Assembly (NCBI GenBank): GCA_040877935.1
Contig: JBBDNB010000028.1
Coordinates: forward strand, 1-64,000
DNA from: Chitinophagales bacterium
GTDB taxonomy: Bacteria; Bacteroidota; Bacteroidia; Chitinophagales; CAIOSU01
Direction of reading: 5' to 3'
Length of the DNA stretch: 64,000 nucleotides
This document shows, one piece after another, positions 52,686 through 62,525 of the stretch. The notes under the pieces are model-generated. The model was not told the DNA's origin. It saw nothing but the letters and a program-made list of their open reading frames with translations, and made no database searches. The first letter of the stretch is position 1, and every line of letters starts with the position of its first letter. The position numbers were made by a program, and so were the translations under genes.

Positions 52686-52837
52686 GTCGGTTTCATTTCC
52701 AAAATCAAGTACTCAACTAATGCAATTAGAATGTCATTCCATTAATTCATAAATTATTTTTAAATTCACCTTGCGAAAATTAGATGTGCTGACGCAGTAT
52801 ATTCACTTTATCTCAAAACAAACAAAATATTAAGCTC

Positions 52838-55800
52838 ATGAAAAGGGTTCTAACACTTGCACTTGCATGTTTCTTCACATTTTTGGCCTATGGTCAAAAC
52901 GACACACTGGACTACCCATTCTTTGACGGACAAGCAGCAACTTTATTCAGTGCTCCTGGAGGAGGATTTGTTGCAGGTTCAAACTTATTTAATACTGAAA
53001 TAGGTCAGGTATTTGAAACAACCAGTGGCGACCTAACCAGTTTTGTATTCTGGGCAGGAGAATTAGATATCATCGGTACCCCGAATAATTTTAACATTAA
53101 TGTTTACAATGTCAACACTAATGGGGTTCCTACTGGTGCTCCATTGGCTTCACGAGTTTTATCCGCAAGTGATATTGTTAGTGGATCAGCTTTTGCTGAT
53201 GGGGTCAATTCATTTTTATTCAACCCACCTGTAGCAGTTTCGGGGAAATTTGCGGTTGCTATTGATGTTGATCTATCCACAAAAGACGATACTTTAGGCT
53301 TGGTAACAATTGAAGACAATTTGAACACTGGAAGATCAGTAGGAAGCTTCCCAGGAGGTGGAGGTTGGTTAAAACTTGAAAATGCCTGGGTTGATTTGTC
53401 AGAAAATGTTGCATGCTGGGTTACCCTGGAAAATGTGGTTCCCGGAATATCTATTAATTCAAAGGGCAATTCCTGGTGCTCAGGAGATGTAGATACGGTT
53501 ATTGCAATTTTTTCAGGTTCGGCAGCACCTCAAAATCAATTAAATGTACAATGGAGTCCCACAACCGGGGTCTCTAACCCATTCAGTCTTCAAACAGAAA
53601 TAGTAGTTGATGCTTCAGTTCCTTCTTATACGGTCAGTGTTTATGACCCGGTTCTGAACAACACTTATACAGAAACCATAAATTACAGTTTCAATGACCT
53701 GGCTGTGGCTATTAATCAGTCAGACCCCGTACAATTGCCCTGTGGCGGTAGTGTAGATCTTTCTGCTTCAATCGGGGGCGTAACAGCAGGGTCGAGTTTT
53801 ACCTGGAGCGGGCCGAACAATACGAGCAGCTCTGGTACAAGTTTTTTAGATGTGGATGAACCCGGCACATATACTATTACCGGAACAAATGCATTTGGGT
53901 GTTCTGCTGAAGATCAAATTGATGTAGTCTTAAACAGCAGTCAAAACCTGGATTTTGACATCCCTTCCCAAATTTGTGCAGGACAACAAACTACATTAAC
54001 CAATACTTCAGATATTCTGACCGGCTGGAGTTTCTCCTGGTTTGTTGACGGTTTCTTTGCCTCAAGCACCCAAAACCTGAGCGAAACCTTCCCTTCAGGA
54101 ACCTATGATATAACCCTGGAAGGCAATTCAGGTTCATGTACCTTAAGCACAACAAAAAGCATTACAGTGCAAAATTGCCAAACCTGTAATCTTACACTCC
54201 CAAGTACTTTCACAAATGTCGGTTCAAACTCAGGTACAGCATCATTTTTTGTGAACGAATCCGGTGGAAGTTCATGCTCATGGAATGCTTTTACCAATGA
54301 TCCCTGGATTACCGTTTTAACTAGTTCTGGTAGTGGGAGTGGTTCTGTAAATTTTGCTTACGATGCTTGTACAGGTACTGGCTCCAGAATTGGTGACATA
54401 ACAGTTTCTGGACAAGGTGGAACATTTACATATATTGTAGATCAAAATTGCGGTGGAAGCAATTATTGCAGCGGCACTACTACGCTTACAAATTGCTCAG
54501 GCAGTTTTAATGATGGAAGCGGTGGAAGCAATTATTTAAACAATACAGATTGTAGCTGGCTGATACAACCTTCCGGGGCAAATTCTATTACTTTAAATTT
54601 CTCTTCATTCAATACTGAATCCTGTTGTGATTATGTAGAGGTATATGATGGTGCTACTACATCTGCACCTTCAATTGGATACTTTTCAGGTTCATCAATT
54701 CCCCCTTCTGTAACTTCTTCAGGAGGCAGTATGTTGGTACGTTTTACTACTGATGCTTCTATAACTGAATCTGGATGGTCGGCCAATTATTCCTGTAATA
54801 CGGGCACGAGTAACTGCCCGGGTCCTGCAACAGGTCAACCATTTTACAGGCCGGACAACAATCTTGTGGACTGTATTGTAAATGGACAGTTTTATTCTGA
54901 GCAAGTAGAATTTGAAGTGCCACAAAGCATAGGTGGAACTACAGTCAATTCAATCCAAATTGATAACATTTCCAATATACCCTGCGGTATCAATTATACC
55001 CTTGACCGGCCAAATGGATTTTATTATGGAGGAGAAGTGGCCTGCATTACTTTTAATGGCATCAGCAATGATCCTGCCGGTCAATACAATTTGGACACCT
55101 ATATTGAAATTGATCTTGATGGTATCGTTATTTATGAAACTCTTGAGAATTTTATAGATTTAGTAGTTGGCGGTAATGGTTCCGATTTTAAACTAATCTT
55201 AAGAGTAAAAAATACCCAGGGTTCCAATTGCCCTCCCGTAAATACAGGAAGCAGTGGACTAACAGCTTCTGCAAATTGCAATATTCCTTTGGGGGCTTCC
55301 CCAAGTGCAAGTCCTGAAACCATTTGTATTGGTGGGCAAAGTCAGTTGTCGGCCAATGCCTATGGAGGAAGCGGAAGCAGCTATACCTATTCATGGTCAA
55401 ATCCCACGACATTAAGTTGCTCCAACTGCCCTTCTCCCATTGCAACTCCCGTTAATACTACTGACTACTCTGTTACAGTTAGTGATGGGGTTAATTCGGT
55501 TGTAAGAACAGAAAGAGTAACTATCACCACAAGTTCACCTCCATGTCCACCTCAACAATGCACATATGTATTGGATCCTGATAGCACCAATATTTCTGCT
55601 GCTGCAAGAACAGGGTTGTTTTTCCAGGTAGATGTTGCAAGCGGCAGCAATTGTTCATGGACAGCCAGCCTGATCAACAATCCCGGGAATATGATATCTT
55701 TGGCTTCAGCATCAGGAAACGGCTCCGGTATTGTTACTTTTGATGTAGCTGACAATCTCAATTCCAATCCAAGAGTTGCAACTATTTTAGTGGGCAACCA

Positions 55801-56338
55801 AACACATACAGTAGTTCAGGCTGCCAATACAAGTGGCTGTGGCCTAGCCCAACCTACGATCAACCGAAACAACGAACCGCAACTTTTGGCAAGTAACCAT
55901 GGCAATGTTGAATATGCCTGGTACAAAAGCAATGATCCTACACCTGTAGCTTCCGGACAATTCTATACGGTTACTTCTAATGGCTGCTATAAAGTGCGCA
56001 TTACTGAATTTGGAAATCCGAGTTGCTTCAATGAATCCAATCCCGCTTGTGTAAACATCGATGCGATTGAAAATATTGATGGCTTGAATAGTTTAAGTAT
56101 TTTCCCAAATCCAAGCACTGGTTCATTTTATATCGAAATGGAGAGTAAAGAATCCAGTGAAGTTCAATTTAGGGTGCTCAACACTATAGGCAAAACAATA
56201 TACAGTACACAGAAAATTGAAATTCAGGGCAAACACACCCAGCGTATAGCACTCGATCAGGCAGCTGCAGGTTTGTATTTTGTAGAAATTATTCTAAATA
56301 CTGAAAAACTCAGTCGCAAATTGTTTATTCAGTATTAA
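52838..56338 (+). CDS. T9SS-secreted multidomain adhesin-like protein with CUB domain
   Basis: 1166 residues. A signal peptide (VLTLALACFFTFLAYGQ) is followed by a beta domain shared with the next gene (about 20-200), Ig/PKD-like repeats, a BACON-like domain (about 450-545), a CUB domain (about 548-655, FNTESCCDYVEVYDGATT), a further BACON-like domain with Trp (near 910-1000) and a C-terminal T9SS sorting domain (about 1085-1166, SIFPNPSTGSFYIEM...GLYFVEI). The protein is therefore exported and anchored on or released from the cell surface. The CUB and BACON domains suggest protein or glycan binding. The target is unknown. Confidence 0.88.
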   Translation: MKRVLTLALACFFTFLAYGQNDTLDYPFFDGQAATLFSAPGGGFVAGSNLFNTEIGQVFETTSGDLTSFVFWAGELDIIGTPNNFNINVYNVNTNGVPTGAPLASRVLSASDIVSGSAFADGVNSFLFNPPVAVSGKFAVAIDVDLSTKDDTLGLVTIEDNLNTGRSVGSFPGGGGWLKLENAWVDLSENVACWVTLENVVPGISINSKGNSWCSGDVDTVIAIFSGSAAPQNQLNVQWSPTTGVSNPFSLQTEIVVDASVPSYTVSVYDPVLNNTYTETINYSFNDLAVAINQSDPVQLPCGGSVDLSASIGGVTAGSSFTWSGPNNTSSSGTSFLDVDEPGTYTITGTNAFGCSAEDQIDVVLNSSQNLDFDIPSQICAGQQTTLTNTSDILTGWSFSWFVDGFFASSTQNLSETFPSGTYDITLEGNSGSCTLSTTKSITVQNCQTCNLTLPSTFTNVGSNSGTASFFVNESGGSSCSWNAFTNDPWITVLTSSGSGSGSVNFAYDACTGTGSRIGDITVSGQGGTFTYIVDQNCGGSNYCSGTTTLTNCSGSFNDGSGGSNYLNNTDCSWLIQPSGANSITLNFSSFNTESCCDYVEVYDGATTSAPSIGYFSGSSIPPSVTSSGGSMLVRFTTDASITESGWSANYSCNTGTSNCPGPATGQPFYRPDNNLVDCIVNGQFYSEQVEFEVPQSIGGTTVNSIQIDNISNIPCGINYTLDRPNGFYYGGEVACITFNGISNDPAGQYNLDTYIEIDLDGIVIYETLENFIDLVVGGNGSDFKLILRVKNTQGSNCPPVNTGSSGLTASANCNIPLGASPSASPETICIGGQSQLSANAYGGSGSSYTYSWSNPTTLSCSNCPSPIATPVNTTDYSVTVSDGVNSVVRTERVTITTSSPPCPPQQCTYVLDPDSTNISAAARTGLFFQVDVASGSNCSWTASLINNPGNMISLASASGNGSGIVTFDVADNLNSNPRVATILVGNQTHTVVQAANTSGCGLAQPTINRNNEPQLLASNHGNVEYAWYKSNDPTPVASGQFYTVTSNGCYKVRITEFGNPSCFNESNPACVNIDAIENIDGLNSLSIFPNPSTGSFYIEMESKESSEVQFRVLNTIGKTIYSTQKIEIQGKHTQRIALDQAAAGLYFVEIILNTEKLSRKLFIQY

Positions 56339-56365
56339 CATCATGATTTTAGGCGGGCGGGAAAT

Positions 56366-56452
56366 AGCGGTCAGACGGCTTTTCAAAAATTTGCAAGGTA
56401 GCCCAATATGCATCTGACAATTCCATTAAGCAGCCGTCAGACCGCTTTTTTG
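56366..56452 (+). terminator. Long-loop inverted repeat and T-run after the first T9SS gene
   Basis: AGCGGTCAGACGGCT (56366-56380) pairs with AGCCGTCAGACCGCT (56432-56446), with only the centre base unmatched, and the second arm is followed by six T. The 51-base loop is long for an intrinsic terminator, but the stem is strong. The rest of 56339-56636 holds no gene. Confidence 0.6.
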
Positions 56453-56636
56453 AGCTCTTAAATAATTATCGAGTCAGGTTATTAATAACAGGCATGCAAC
56501 TTATCAATGCAAAACTGATTCTATTTGGTATCAGCAAAACAAAATTGGAGAATTAATTTTTCCTTTAAAAAGGAAAAACTTAACTTCACCCTTACTTAAT
56601 ATAACATTAAACAAACCCAAACAAAATTTCAAACAC

Positions 56637-58265
56637 ATGAAAAGGATTTTAGCACTTGCAGTAGCAAGTTTTTTCACACTCTTTGCCTATGGGCAGAACG
56701 ACACTTTAGATTACCCGTTTTTTGACGGACAAGCAGCAACAATTTTTTCTGCTCCTGGAGGAGGATTTGTTGCAGGTTCAAACTTATTTAATACTGAAAT
56801 AGGTCAGGTATTTGAAACAACCAGTGGCGACCTAACCAGTTTTGTATTCTGGGCAGGAGAATTAGAAAAAATTGGTGCTCCTGATACTTTTACAATTAAG
56901 GTGTACGATGCAACCCAAAATGGCCTTCCAACCGGACCTTCTTTAGGATCTATCTTAGTAAATTCTGACAGTATCTTTGCTGGGTCAAGTTTTGCTGATG
57001 GAGGCAATTTATTTTTCTTCAACCCACCTGTAGCAGTTTCAGGCAAATTTGCAGTGACTATTGAAGTGGACCTAACTGCGATAGATGATACTTTAGGTTT
57101 AGTAACAATTGAAGACAATTTGAATTCTGGAAGATCAATAGGAGGATTTCCGGGCGCACCTAACAACGGATGGTTAAAATTAGAAAATGCATGGGTTAAC
57201 TGGGCAGAAAACATCGCATGCTGGGTAACTTTAGAAAATGTAGATCTTGGTGCATCAATATCCTCAAAAGGAACAAATGCAAGATGCACAGGAGAAACTG
57301 ATACTTTATACACAACTGTATCTGGTGCTGCTGTTCCATTAGGTCAATTACAAGTTCAATGGGATCCGATTACTGGTTTAAGCGATCCTAATGCTCTTAA
57401 AACTAATGTAAACTTAGATGCCGCTATTGACTCATACACTGTTACTATTTTTGATGGTGATTCAACTTTCACTGCAGGCGTAAAATACACTTTCGCAGAC
57501 ATTACAATAGATGTCAATGGTTCAAATCCATTACTCCTTGATTGTGGAGGTAATATTGATATTTCAACGACTATAGATGGAGCAACACTTAGTCCTAATT
57601 ATACTTGGGTTTCAGGAAATGATACAATTGGTTTTGGAGCAATATTAAATGATGTAGATGAACCAGGGACTTATACAGTAAATGTTGTAAATAGTCCTGG
57701 ATGTAGTGCTTCTGCAAATGTTGCTGTTGAACTGGATGTTGCTGTTGCTGTTGATTTTGAAGTGCCTTCTGGTAACTTATATGAAGGTGATCAAATTTCA
57801 TTTACAAATAACTCAAGCTCAACAAGCGGTTGGAGTTTTACTTGGTTAGTAAATGGAAATGAAGAATCTACATCAGAGGATTTCCTTTTCACATTTAGTG
57901 ATGCCGGAAGTTATACTGTAACATTAGTTGCTGATACTGCCGATGGGCTTTGTGATAAATCAACGACTAAAAATGTTGGCATTCAAGAACCTACCGGAAT
58001 CGAAGAAGCACTTCAGGGTGAGTTAGTTGAAGTATTCCCCAACCCATCAAATGGAGTATTCTCTTTGGATCTTAGAAGTGTAAACAGCACTGACATTACT
58101 GTAAGAGTTGTTGATTTGACTGGAAAAACGATTTTCCGCCAAGATAAAATTGCCGGTAATTCAGTTTACAACTTAGATTTAAACAATGTATCTGAAGGTG
58201 TTTACTTGTTGCAAGTAATTACTGAGGAAAATACTTTGATCAATAAATTGCAGGTTACTAAATAG
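56637..58265 (+). CDS. T9SS-secreted protein, shorter paralogue
   Basis: 542 residues. The signal peptide (LALAVASFFTLFAYGQ) and the N-terminal beta domain are close to those of the preceding gene; a 116-bp stretch is identical in DNA. Ig/PKD-like repeats follow (about 200-440), then the T9SS C-terminal sorting domain (about 465-542; VEVFPNPSNGVFSLDLRS, GVYLLQVITEENTLINKL). The CUB and BACON domains of the longer paralogue are absent. It ends in a strong terminator and is likely a surface protein of the same system. Confidence 0.88.
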   Translation: MKRILALAVASFFTLFAYGQNDTLDYPFFDGQAATIFSAPGGGFVAGSNLFNTEIGQVFETTSGDLTSFVFWAGELEKIGAPDTFTIKVYDATQNGLPTGPSLGSILVNSDSIFAGSSFADGGNLFFFNPPVAVSGKFAVTIEVDLTAIDDTLGLVTIEDNLNSGRSIGGFPGAPNNGWLKLENAWVNWAENIACWVTLENVDLGASISSKGTNARCTGETDTLYTTVSGAAVPLGQLQVQWDPITGLSDPNALKTNVNLDAAIDSYTVTIFDGDSTFTAGVKYTFADITIDVNGSNPLLLDCGGNIDISTTIDGATLSPNYTWVSGNDTIGFGAILNDVDEPGTYTVNVVNSPGCSASANVAVELDVAVAVDFEVPSGNLYEGDQISFTNNSSSTSGWSFTWLVNGNEESTSEDFLFTFSDAGSYTVTLVADTADGLCDKSTTKNVGIQEPTGIEEALQGELVEVFPNPSNGVFSLDLRSVNSTDITVRVVDLTGKTIFRQDKIAGNSVYNLDLNNVSEGVYLLQVITEENTLINKLQVTK

Positions 58266-58290
58266 TAATTTTCGATTCAAATAAATTTTA

Positions 58291-58319
58291 AACCCCGTCC
58301 ATTTGGATGGGGTTTTTTT
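58291..58319 (+). terminator. Rho-independent terminator after the second T9SS gene
   Basis: AACCCCGTCC (58291-58300), a 4-nt loop and GGATGGGGTT (58305-58314), then T. One G-T wobble in a 10-bp stem. Confidence 0.9.
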
Positions 58320-58375
58320 ATGTCCAATCCAATCTAAATGTATATTTTAGAAGCTCTTAAATCTATTTAAATACT

Positions 58376-59971
58376 ATGCAAGCTTTAGTAAGTAAAGTCC
58401 AAAAAGAAAGCCAATCCTACCAGGAGAATTACGCCAAAATGAAGGCTTTGATCGATCAACTCGATACACAACTTCAAGAAAGTTTAGATCAAGGCAAGGA
58501 CAAACACATTGATCGAGCACATGAAAGCGGAAAATTCACGGCTCGAGAACGAGTAGAACTGTTATTGGATCAAGACAGCCCATTTTTAGAATTGCTGCCA
58601 CTGGCCGGAAAGGGCATGGGAGGATTTGGGGCAGGTGGAACCATCGTTTGTGGCATTGGATTGGTGAGCGGTAAAATCTGTATGATCAGTGCCAATATCG
58701 GAACTAAAAAAGGTGGGGCAATAGATTATGCCACTTTGCAAAAGAGCCTTAGAATTGGTGAGATAGCTTATGAAAATAAGCTTCCCATGATAAATTTGGT
58801 AGAATCTGCGGGAGCCAATTTGCCCGAACAGGAGAAAATATTCAATTACGGGGGAACGACCTTTCGAGAAATCACTAGAAGATCGAAAGAAGGCCTAACT
58901 ACCATAAGTGTGGTTTTTGGAAACAGCACGGCAGGTGGAGCCTATATCCCCGGCATGTCGGATTATACGGTAATGGTAAAAAAACAAGCCAAGGTGTTTC
59001 TGGCCGGACCGCCTTTGGTAAAAATGGCCACCAATGAAGTTACCGATGAAGAAAGTCTGGGCGGTGCCGAGATGCACAGCAAAATTTCAGGTGTTTCCGA
59101 TTATTTGGCAAATGATGAAAGAGATGGCATTCGCTTGGCCAGGGAAATTCTTTCTTTCATCGAGAGACCCATTGCTATTCAAAAAGCCAGAAAAAACAGA
59201 AATCCAAAATTTAATACAGATGAACTGTTGGGCATAGCCTCCGCTGATGTGAAAATACCTTTTGACTGTCGGGAAATCATTGCCCGGCTAACCGATGCTT
59301 CCGAATTTTCAGAGTTTAAGCCAGAATATGGAAGTACCTTGGTTTGTGGATTTGCTTATATCCACGGCTACAAAATCGGGATTTTGGGAAATAATGGCGT
59401 GCTGTTTTCTGAATCGGCCAATAAGGGTGCGCAGTTCATTCAATTGTGCAATAAAAACAATACACCCTTGCTTTTCCTACAGAATATCACTGGATTTATG
59501 GTTGGAAAAAAATACGAGGAAGGGGGGATTATCAAGCACGGAGCAAAATTGATCAATGCCGTTTCCAATAGCGAAGTTCCGGCCATCACCATTATGATCG
59601 GGGCATCTTTCGGGGCGGGCAATTATGCCATGAACGGGCGTGCCTATCAACCCCGATTTTTGTTCAGTTGGCCCAATTCGCGCATTGCCGTAATGGGTTC
59701 TGAGCAATTGGCGGGGGTAATGGAAATCATTCAAAAGCAAGCTGCCAAGAAAGCCGGAATTCCCTATGATGAGGAGCAAGGCAAGCAAATGGCTGAATAT
59801 ATGATCGGGGAGGTAGAGAAAAAATCCAACGCCCTTTATTCCAGCTCACAATTGTGGGACGATGCTGTTATCGACCCCAGGGATACCCGGGATGTTTTGG
59901 GCATATGCCTAGAGGTCATTCATCAGGCAGGATTTAACAGTGAAGGGAAGTATGGAGTTTTCAGAATGTGA
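58376..59971 (+). CDS. Acyl-CoA carboxylase carboxyltransferase subunit (methylcrotonyl-CoA type)
   Basis: 531 residues, the length of MccB. The N-terminus has HIDRAHESGKFTARERVELL and SPFLELLPLAGKGMGGFGAG; the crotonase-like halves show MSDYTVMVKKQAKVFLAGPP, EESLGGAEMHSKISGVSDY and the second half INAVSNSEVPAITIMIGASF. It transfers CO2 from biotin to an acyl-CoA. Together with the biotin-carboxylase gene and an enoyl-CoA hydratase it suggests leucine or geranyl/isoprenoid acid breakdown. Propionyl-CoA or geranyl-CoA as substrate cannot be excluded. A palindrome lies just after the stop. Confidence 0.87.
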   Translation: MQALVSKVQKESQSYQENYAKMKALIDQLDTQLQESLDQGKDKHIDRAHESGKFTARERVELLLDQDSPFLELLPLAGKGMGGFGAGGTIVCGIGLVSGKICMISANIGTKKGGAIDYATLQKSLRIGEIAYENKLPMINLVESAGANLPEQEKIFNYGGTTFREITRRSKEGLTTISVVFGNSTAGGAYIPGMSDYTVMVKKQAKVFLAGPPLVKMATNEVTDEESLGGAEMHSKISGVSDYLANDERDGIRLAREILSFIERPIAIQKARKNRNPKFNTDELLGIASADVKIPFDCREIIARLTDASEFSEFKPEYGSTLVCGFAYIHGYKIGILGNNGVLFSESANKGAQFIQLCNKNNTPLLFLQNITGFMVGKKYEEGGIIKHGAKLINAVSNSEVPAITIMIGASFGAGNYAMNGRAYQPRFLFSWPNSRIAVMGSEQLAGVMEIIQKQAAKKAGIPYDEEQGKQMAEYMIGEVEKKSNALYSSSQLWDDAVIDPRDTRDVLGICLEVIHQAGFNSEGKYGVFRM

Positions 59972-59973
59972 AT

Positions 59974-60019
59974 TTTTCATTAGTAGGGGCGCACGGCCGT
60001 GCGCCCCTACTAATGAAAA
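59974..60019. other. Perfect 46-bp palindrome
   Basis: Two 23-bp arms (59974-59996 and 59997-60019) with no loop, fully complementary; the centre is GGGGCGCACGGCCGTGCGCC. It starts two bases after the carboxyltransferase stop. Similar GC-palindromes occur as interspersed elements in unrelated genomes. It could act as a strong terminator-like hairpin or be a small mobile or replicative element. Confidence 0.85.
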
Positions 60020-60020
60020 T

Positions 60021-60063
60021 CCTCGGGGCAAGCCAGCCTTTTTGGGCAGGCAAGTTTACGAGG
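60021..60063. repeat. GC-rich palindromic element
   Basis: CCTCGGGGCAAGCCAGCC, TTTTT, GGGCAGGC and a closing CGAGG. It shares TCGGGGCAAGCC with the element at 39991 and lies directly after the 46-bp palindrome. Confidence 0.6.
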
Positions 60064-60134
60064 AATTTAGCGGAATTTTATTTAATATTTCTCGAAACGT
60101 GCTTTGAGAAACTAAATCTGATTAAGGTTAAAAG

Positions 60135-62201
60135 ATGATTCAAAAAATATTAATAGCCAACAGGGGTGAAATTGCCCTGCGCATAGCAAAAACATGTAGA
60201 AAAATAGGAGTGGAAACATTGGCCGTATATTCCAATGCAGATGCCAAAATGCCTTTTGTGAAATATTGCGATAAGGCTGTTGCGCTTGGTGGCAATCAAT
60301 TAGCGGAAACCTATTTGAACGGAAAAAAGCTGATTGAAATAGCGCAGAAATTCAATTGTGATGCCATCCATCCCGGTTATGGTTTTTTATCTGAAAATGC
60401 TGGATTTGCTAAGGCTTGTAAAAAAGCAAAAATCATTTTCATTGGCCCTCAAGCCGATGTGATTGATGAAATGGGCGACAAGAAAAAAGCCCGTTTGATT
60501 GCGCAGAAAGCCAATGTACCTGTTGTTCCCGGCTATGATGGAAAAGAACAGGATGCCAAAAAGTTGAAATCGGAAGCCAAGAAAATAGGATTTCCCGTAT
60601 TGCTGAAAGCGTCTGCTGGAGGTGGTGGAAAAGGAATGCGCATTGTCCATGAAGAAAAAAATCTGGAAAAAGAATTGGCAGCGGCAAAAAGCGAAGCCAA
60701 AAACGCATTTGGGGACGATAAAATCCTATTGGAGAAATACTTTGAAAAAGTAAGGCATATTGAAGTGCAAATTTTAGGAGATCAGCACAAGAATATCATC
60801 CACTTAAACGAACGGGATTGCTCGGTACAAAGGCGCTACCAAAAGATCATAGAGGAAAGTCCCTCGCCTGCCTTGGATGAGAAATCCAGGAATGCAATTT
60901 GCAATGCGGCCCTAAAATTGGCCAAGCAATTGAATTATCAAAATGCGGGAACCGTAGAATTTATTTTTGATGAAAAGGGCGGTTTTTATTTTCTGGAAGT
61001 CAATACAAGATTGCAAGTGGAGCACCCTGTAACCGAAGCCATTACAGGTCTGGATTTGGTGGAATTGCAAATCCGAATTGCCGAAGGACAAAAGCTCGAT
61101 CTAAAACAATCGGATATTGGCTTGAACGGCCACGCCCTTGAATGTAGGATTTATGCGGAAAACCCTTACAAGGATTTCGCTCCTGCAACGGGAAAAATTT
61201 TGGCTTTTGAATTTCCCGAAATGGAAGGGTTGCGCTTGGACAATGGCGTGCGGGCCGGCAATAAAATAGATGTTTTTTACGACCCCATGATTGCAAAAGT
61301 CGTTACACATGGCAAGGACAGAACGGAAGCCATCCGAAAAATGCATTATGCCCTGGCAAATGCACAAATAGTTGGTCCGGAAAACAACAAGTATTTTCTC
61401 CAAAAAATCATGCAGCACAAAGCATTTGTAGCCGGGGATATTTACACCCATTTTTTACAAGACAATAAAGAATTGTTTGCTCCCGCTGAAAATCAACTAT
61501 TGCAAAACCTCGGGCTTTTAAGTGCCGCAGCTTATAGATGGAATTACAGAAAAGTGCGCAGAACAAACTTCAGCGGAGTAAAATCCGGTTGGCGCAATGT
61601 GAAATACAGTCTGCAAAAAGAAGCTTTCAAGCTCAATGAAAAGGAAGTTGAAATTGCTTATGAAGTCCGAAAAAATGGCTTTTATGCGCATGTAAACTAC
61701 CTAGGAGCAAGCCCACAAAACATTTATGATAAAAATGAAATTAATATTTCAAGTAAGACCTCTGAAGATTCAAATCTCGATTATCGAGTCAATGATTCTG
61801 AATATCTATTGGAAAATTTGGTGTTCGATAAAAAAATCTGCGCTTTTACTTATGATGGTGTTCGATACAAATTCCGCTTAAATTCAAATGCCACGCATAT
61901 TTTCATCAGCAACCCTAAAATGCAAGTGCTGAAAATAGAGCGTGTGAGCAGATTCCCACAAATAGAGCAAGAAAAAATCCCCGGAAGCTATCTGGCGCCC
62001 ATGCCTGGGGAAATCACGAAAGTACTGGTAAAGAAAGGCGACAAGATCAAAGCAGGTTCACCTTTGCTGGTGCTGGTATCCATGAAAATGGAAAACACCA
62101 TAGAAGCCCAGGAAGACGGTACCGTTTCCGAAATTTATGTAAAAGCAGGGGATTTCATTGAGGCGGATAGTGCTTTGCTAAAATTGGATGTAAAAGAATA
62201 A
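60135..62201 (+). CDS. Acyl-CoA carboxylase biotin carboxylase/biotin carrier subunit (methylcrotonyl-CoA type)
   Basis: 688 residues. The N-terminal biotin carboxylase domain (1-450) has ILIANRGEIALRIAKTCRK, the ATP-grasp KASAGGGGKGMRI and NERDCSVQRRYQKIIEE. A linker domain follows, and the end is a biotinyl domain with the biotinylated Lys in VSMKMENTIEAQEDGTV. With the carboxyltransferase gene upstream it makes a complete two-subunit acyl-CoA carboxylase. An 18-bp word within its sequence (61772-61789) also stands in the intergenic element at 40081. Confidence 0.92.
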   Translation: MIQKILIANRGEIALRIAKTCRKIGVETLAVYSNADAKMPFVKYCDKAVALGGNQLAETYLNGKKLIEIAQKFNCDAIHPGYGFLSENAGFAKACKKAKIIFIGPQADVIDEMGDKKKARLIAQKANVPVVPGYDGKEQDAKKLKSEAKKIGFPVLLKASAGGGGKGMRIVHEEKNLEKELAAAKSEAKNAFGDDKILLEKYFEKVRHIEVQILGDQHKNIIHLNERDCSVQRRYQKIIEESPSPALDEKSRNAICNAALKLAKQLNYQNAGTVEFIFDEKGGFYFLEVNTRLQVEHPVTEAITGLDLVELQIRIAEGQKLDLKQSDIGLNGHALECRIYAENPYKDFAPATGKILAFEFPEMEGLRLDNGVRAGNKIDVFYDPMIAKVVTHGKDRTEAIRKMHYALANAQIVGPENNKYFLQKIMQHKAFVAGDIYTHFLQDNKELFAPAENQLLQNLGLLSAAAYRWNYRKVRRTNFSGVKSGWRNVKYSLQKEAFKLNEKEVEIAYEVRKNGFYAHVNYLGASPQNIYDKNEINISSKTSEDSNLDYRVNDSEYLLENLVFDKKICAFTYDGVRYKFRLNSNATHIFISNPKMQVLKIERVSRFPQIEQEKIPGSYLAPMPGEITKVLVKKGDKIKAGSPLLVLVSMKMENTIEAQEDGTVSEIYVKAGDFIEADSALLKLDVKE

Positions 62202-62280
62202 ACCACACAGTATTATTAAACTAATATGAATAAGATGTTAAAGGAAATAGTCAAATTATTGTAGGATAGGCATTCAAAAA

Positions 62281-62408
62281 AATAAAGTTCTGTTCAAAGC
62301 AAAAGCTTAGTGAGACCGGGAACCTGCCTGACCGGCATAGGCAGGGCTCCGAAGGATTGAGGAGATCACCCGGCCGAACTTAGCTTTTGTAAAGTACAGG
62401 TTTTTATT
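62281..62408. repeat. Long imperfect inverted repeat, GC-rich centre
   Basis: Three paired segments: AATAAAGTTCTGT with ACAGGTTTTTATT (10 of 13), CAAAAGCTTAGT (62300-62311) with ACTTAGCTTTTG (62378-62389; 11 of 12), and CCGGG with CCCGG. The centre has CCTGCCTGACCGGCATAGGC. It spans 128 bases in the non-coding stretch 62202-62525 and looks like a miniature inverted-repeat element. Confidence 0.65.
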
Positions 62409-62525
62409 TTTTTGTCAGCCTTGAACTTTTGCTTCGTTTTGGTTCAAGCCAAAATGAAGAGAGAAAATATTCAAAGATTAATCCCAAATTTTCACCAAAA
62501 AGCTCAAAATAAAAAACCTAAGCAA

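Noticed and set aside
62412-62525. N-terminal extension of the enoyl-CoA hydratase
   Set aside because: It opens with a TTG next to the inverted repeat, and crotonase homologues start near the ATG at 62526.
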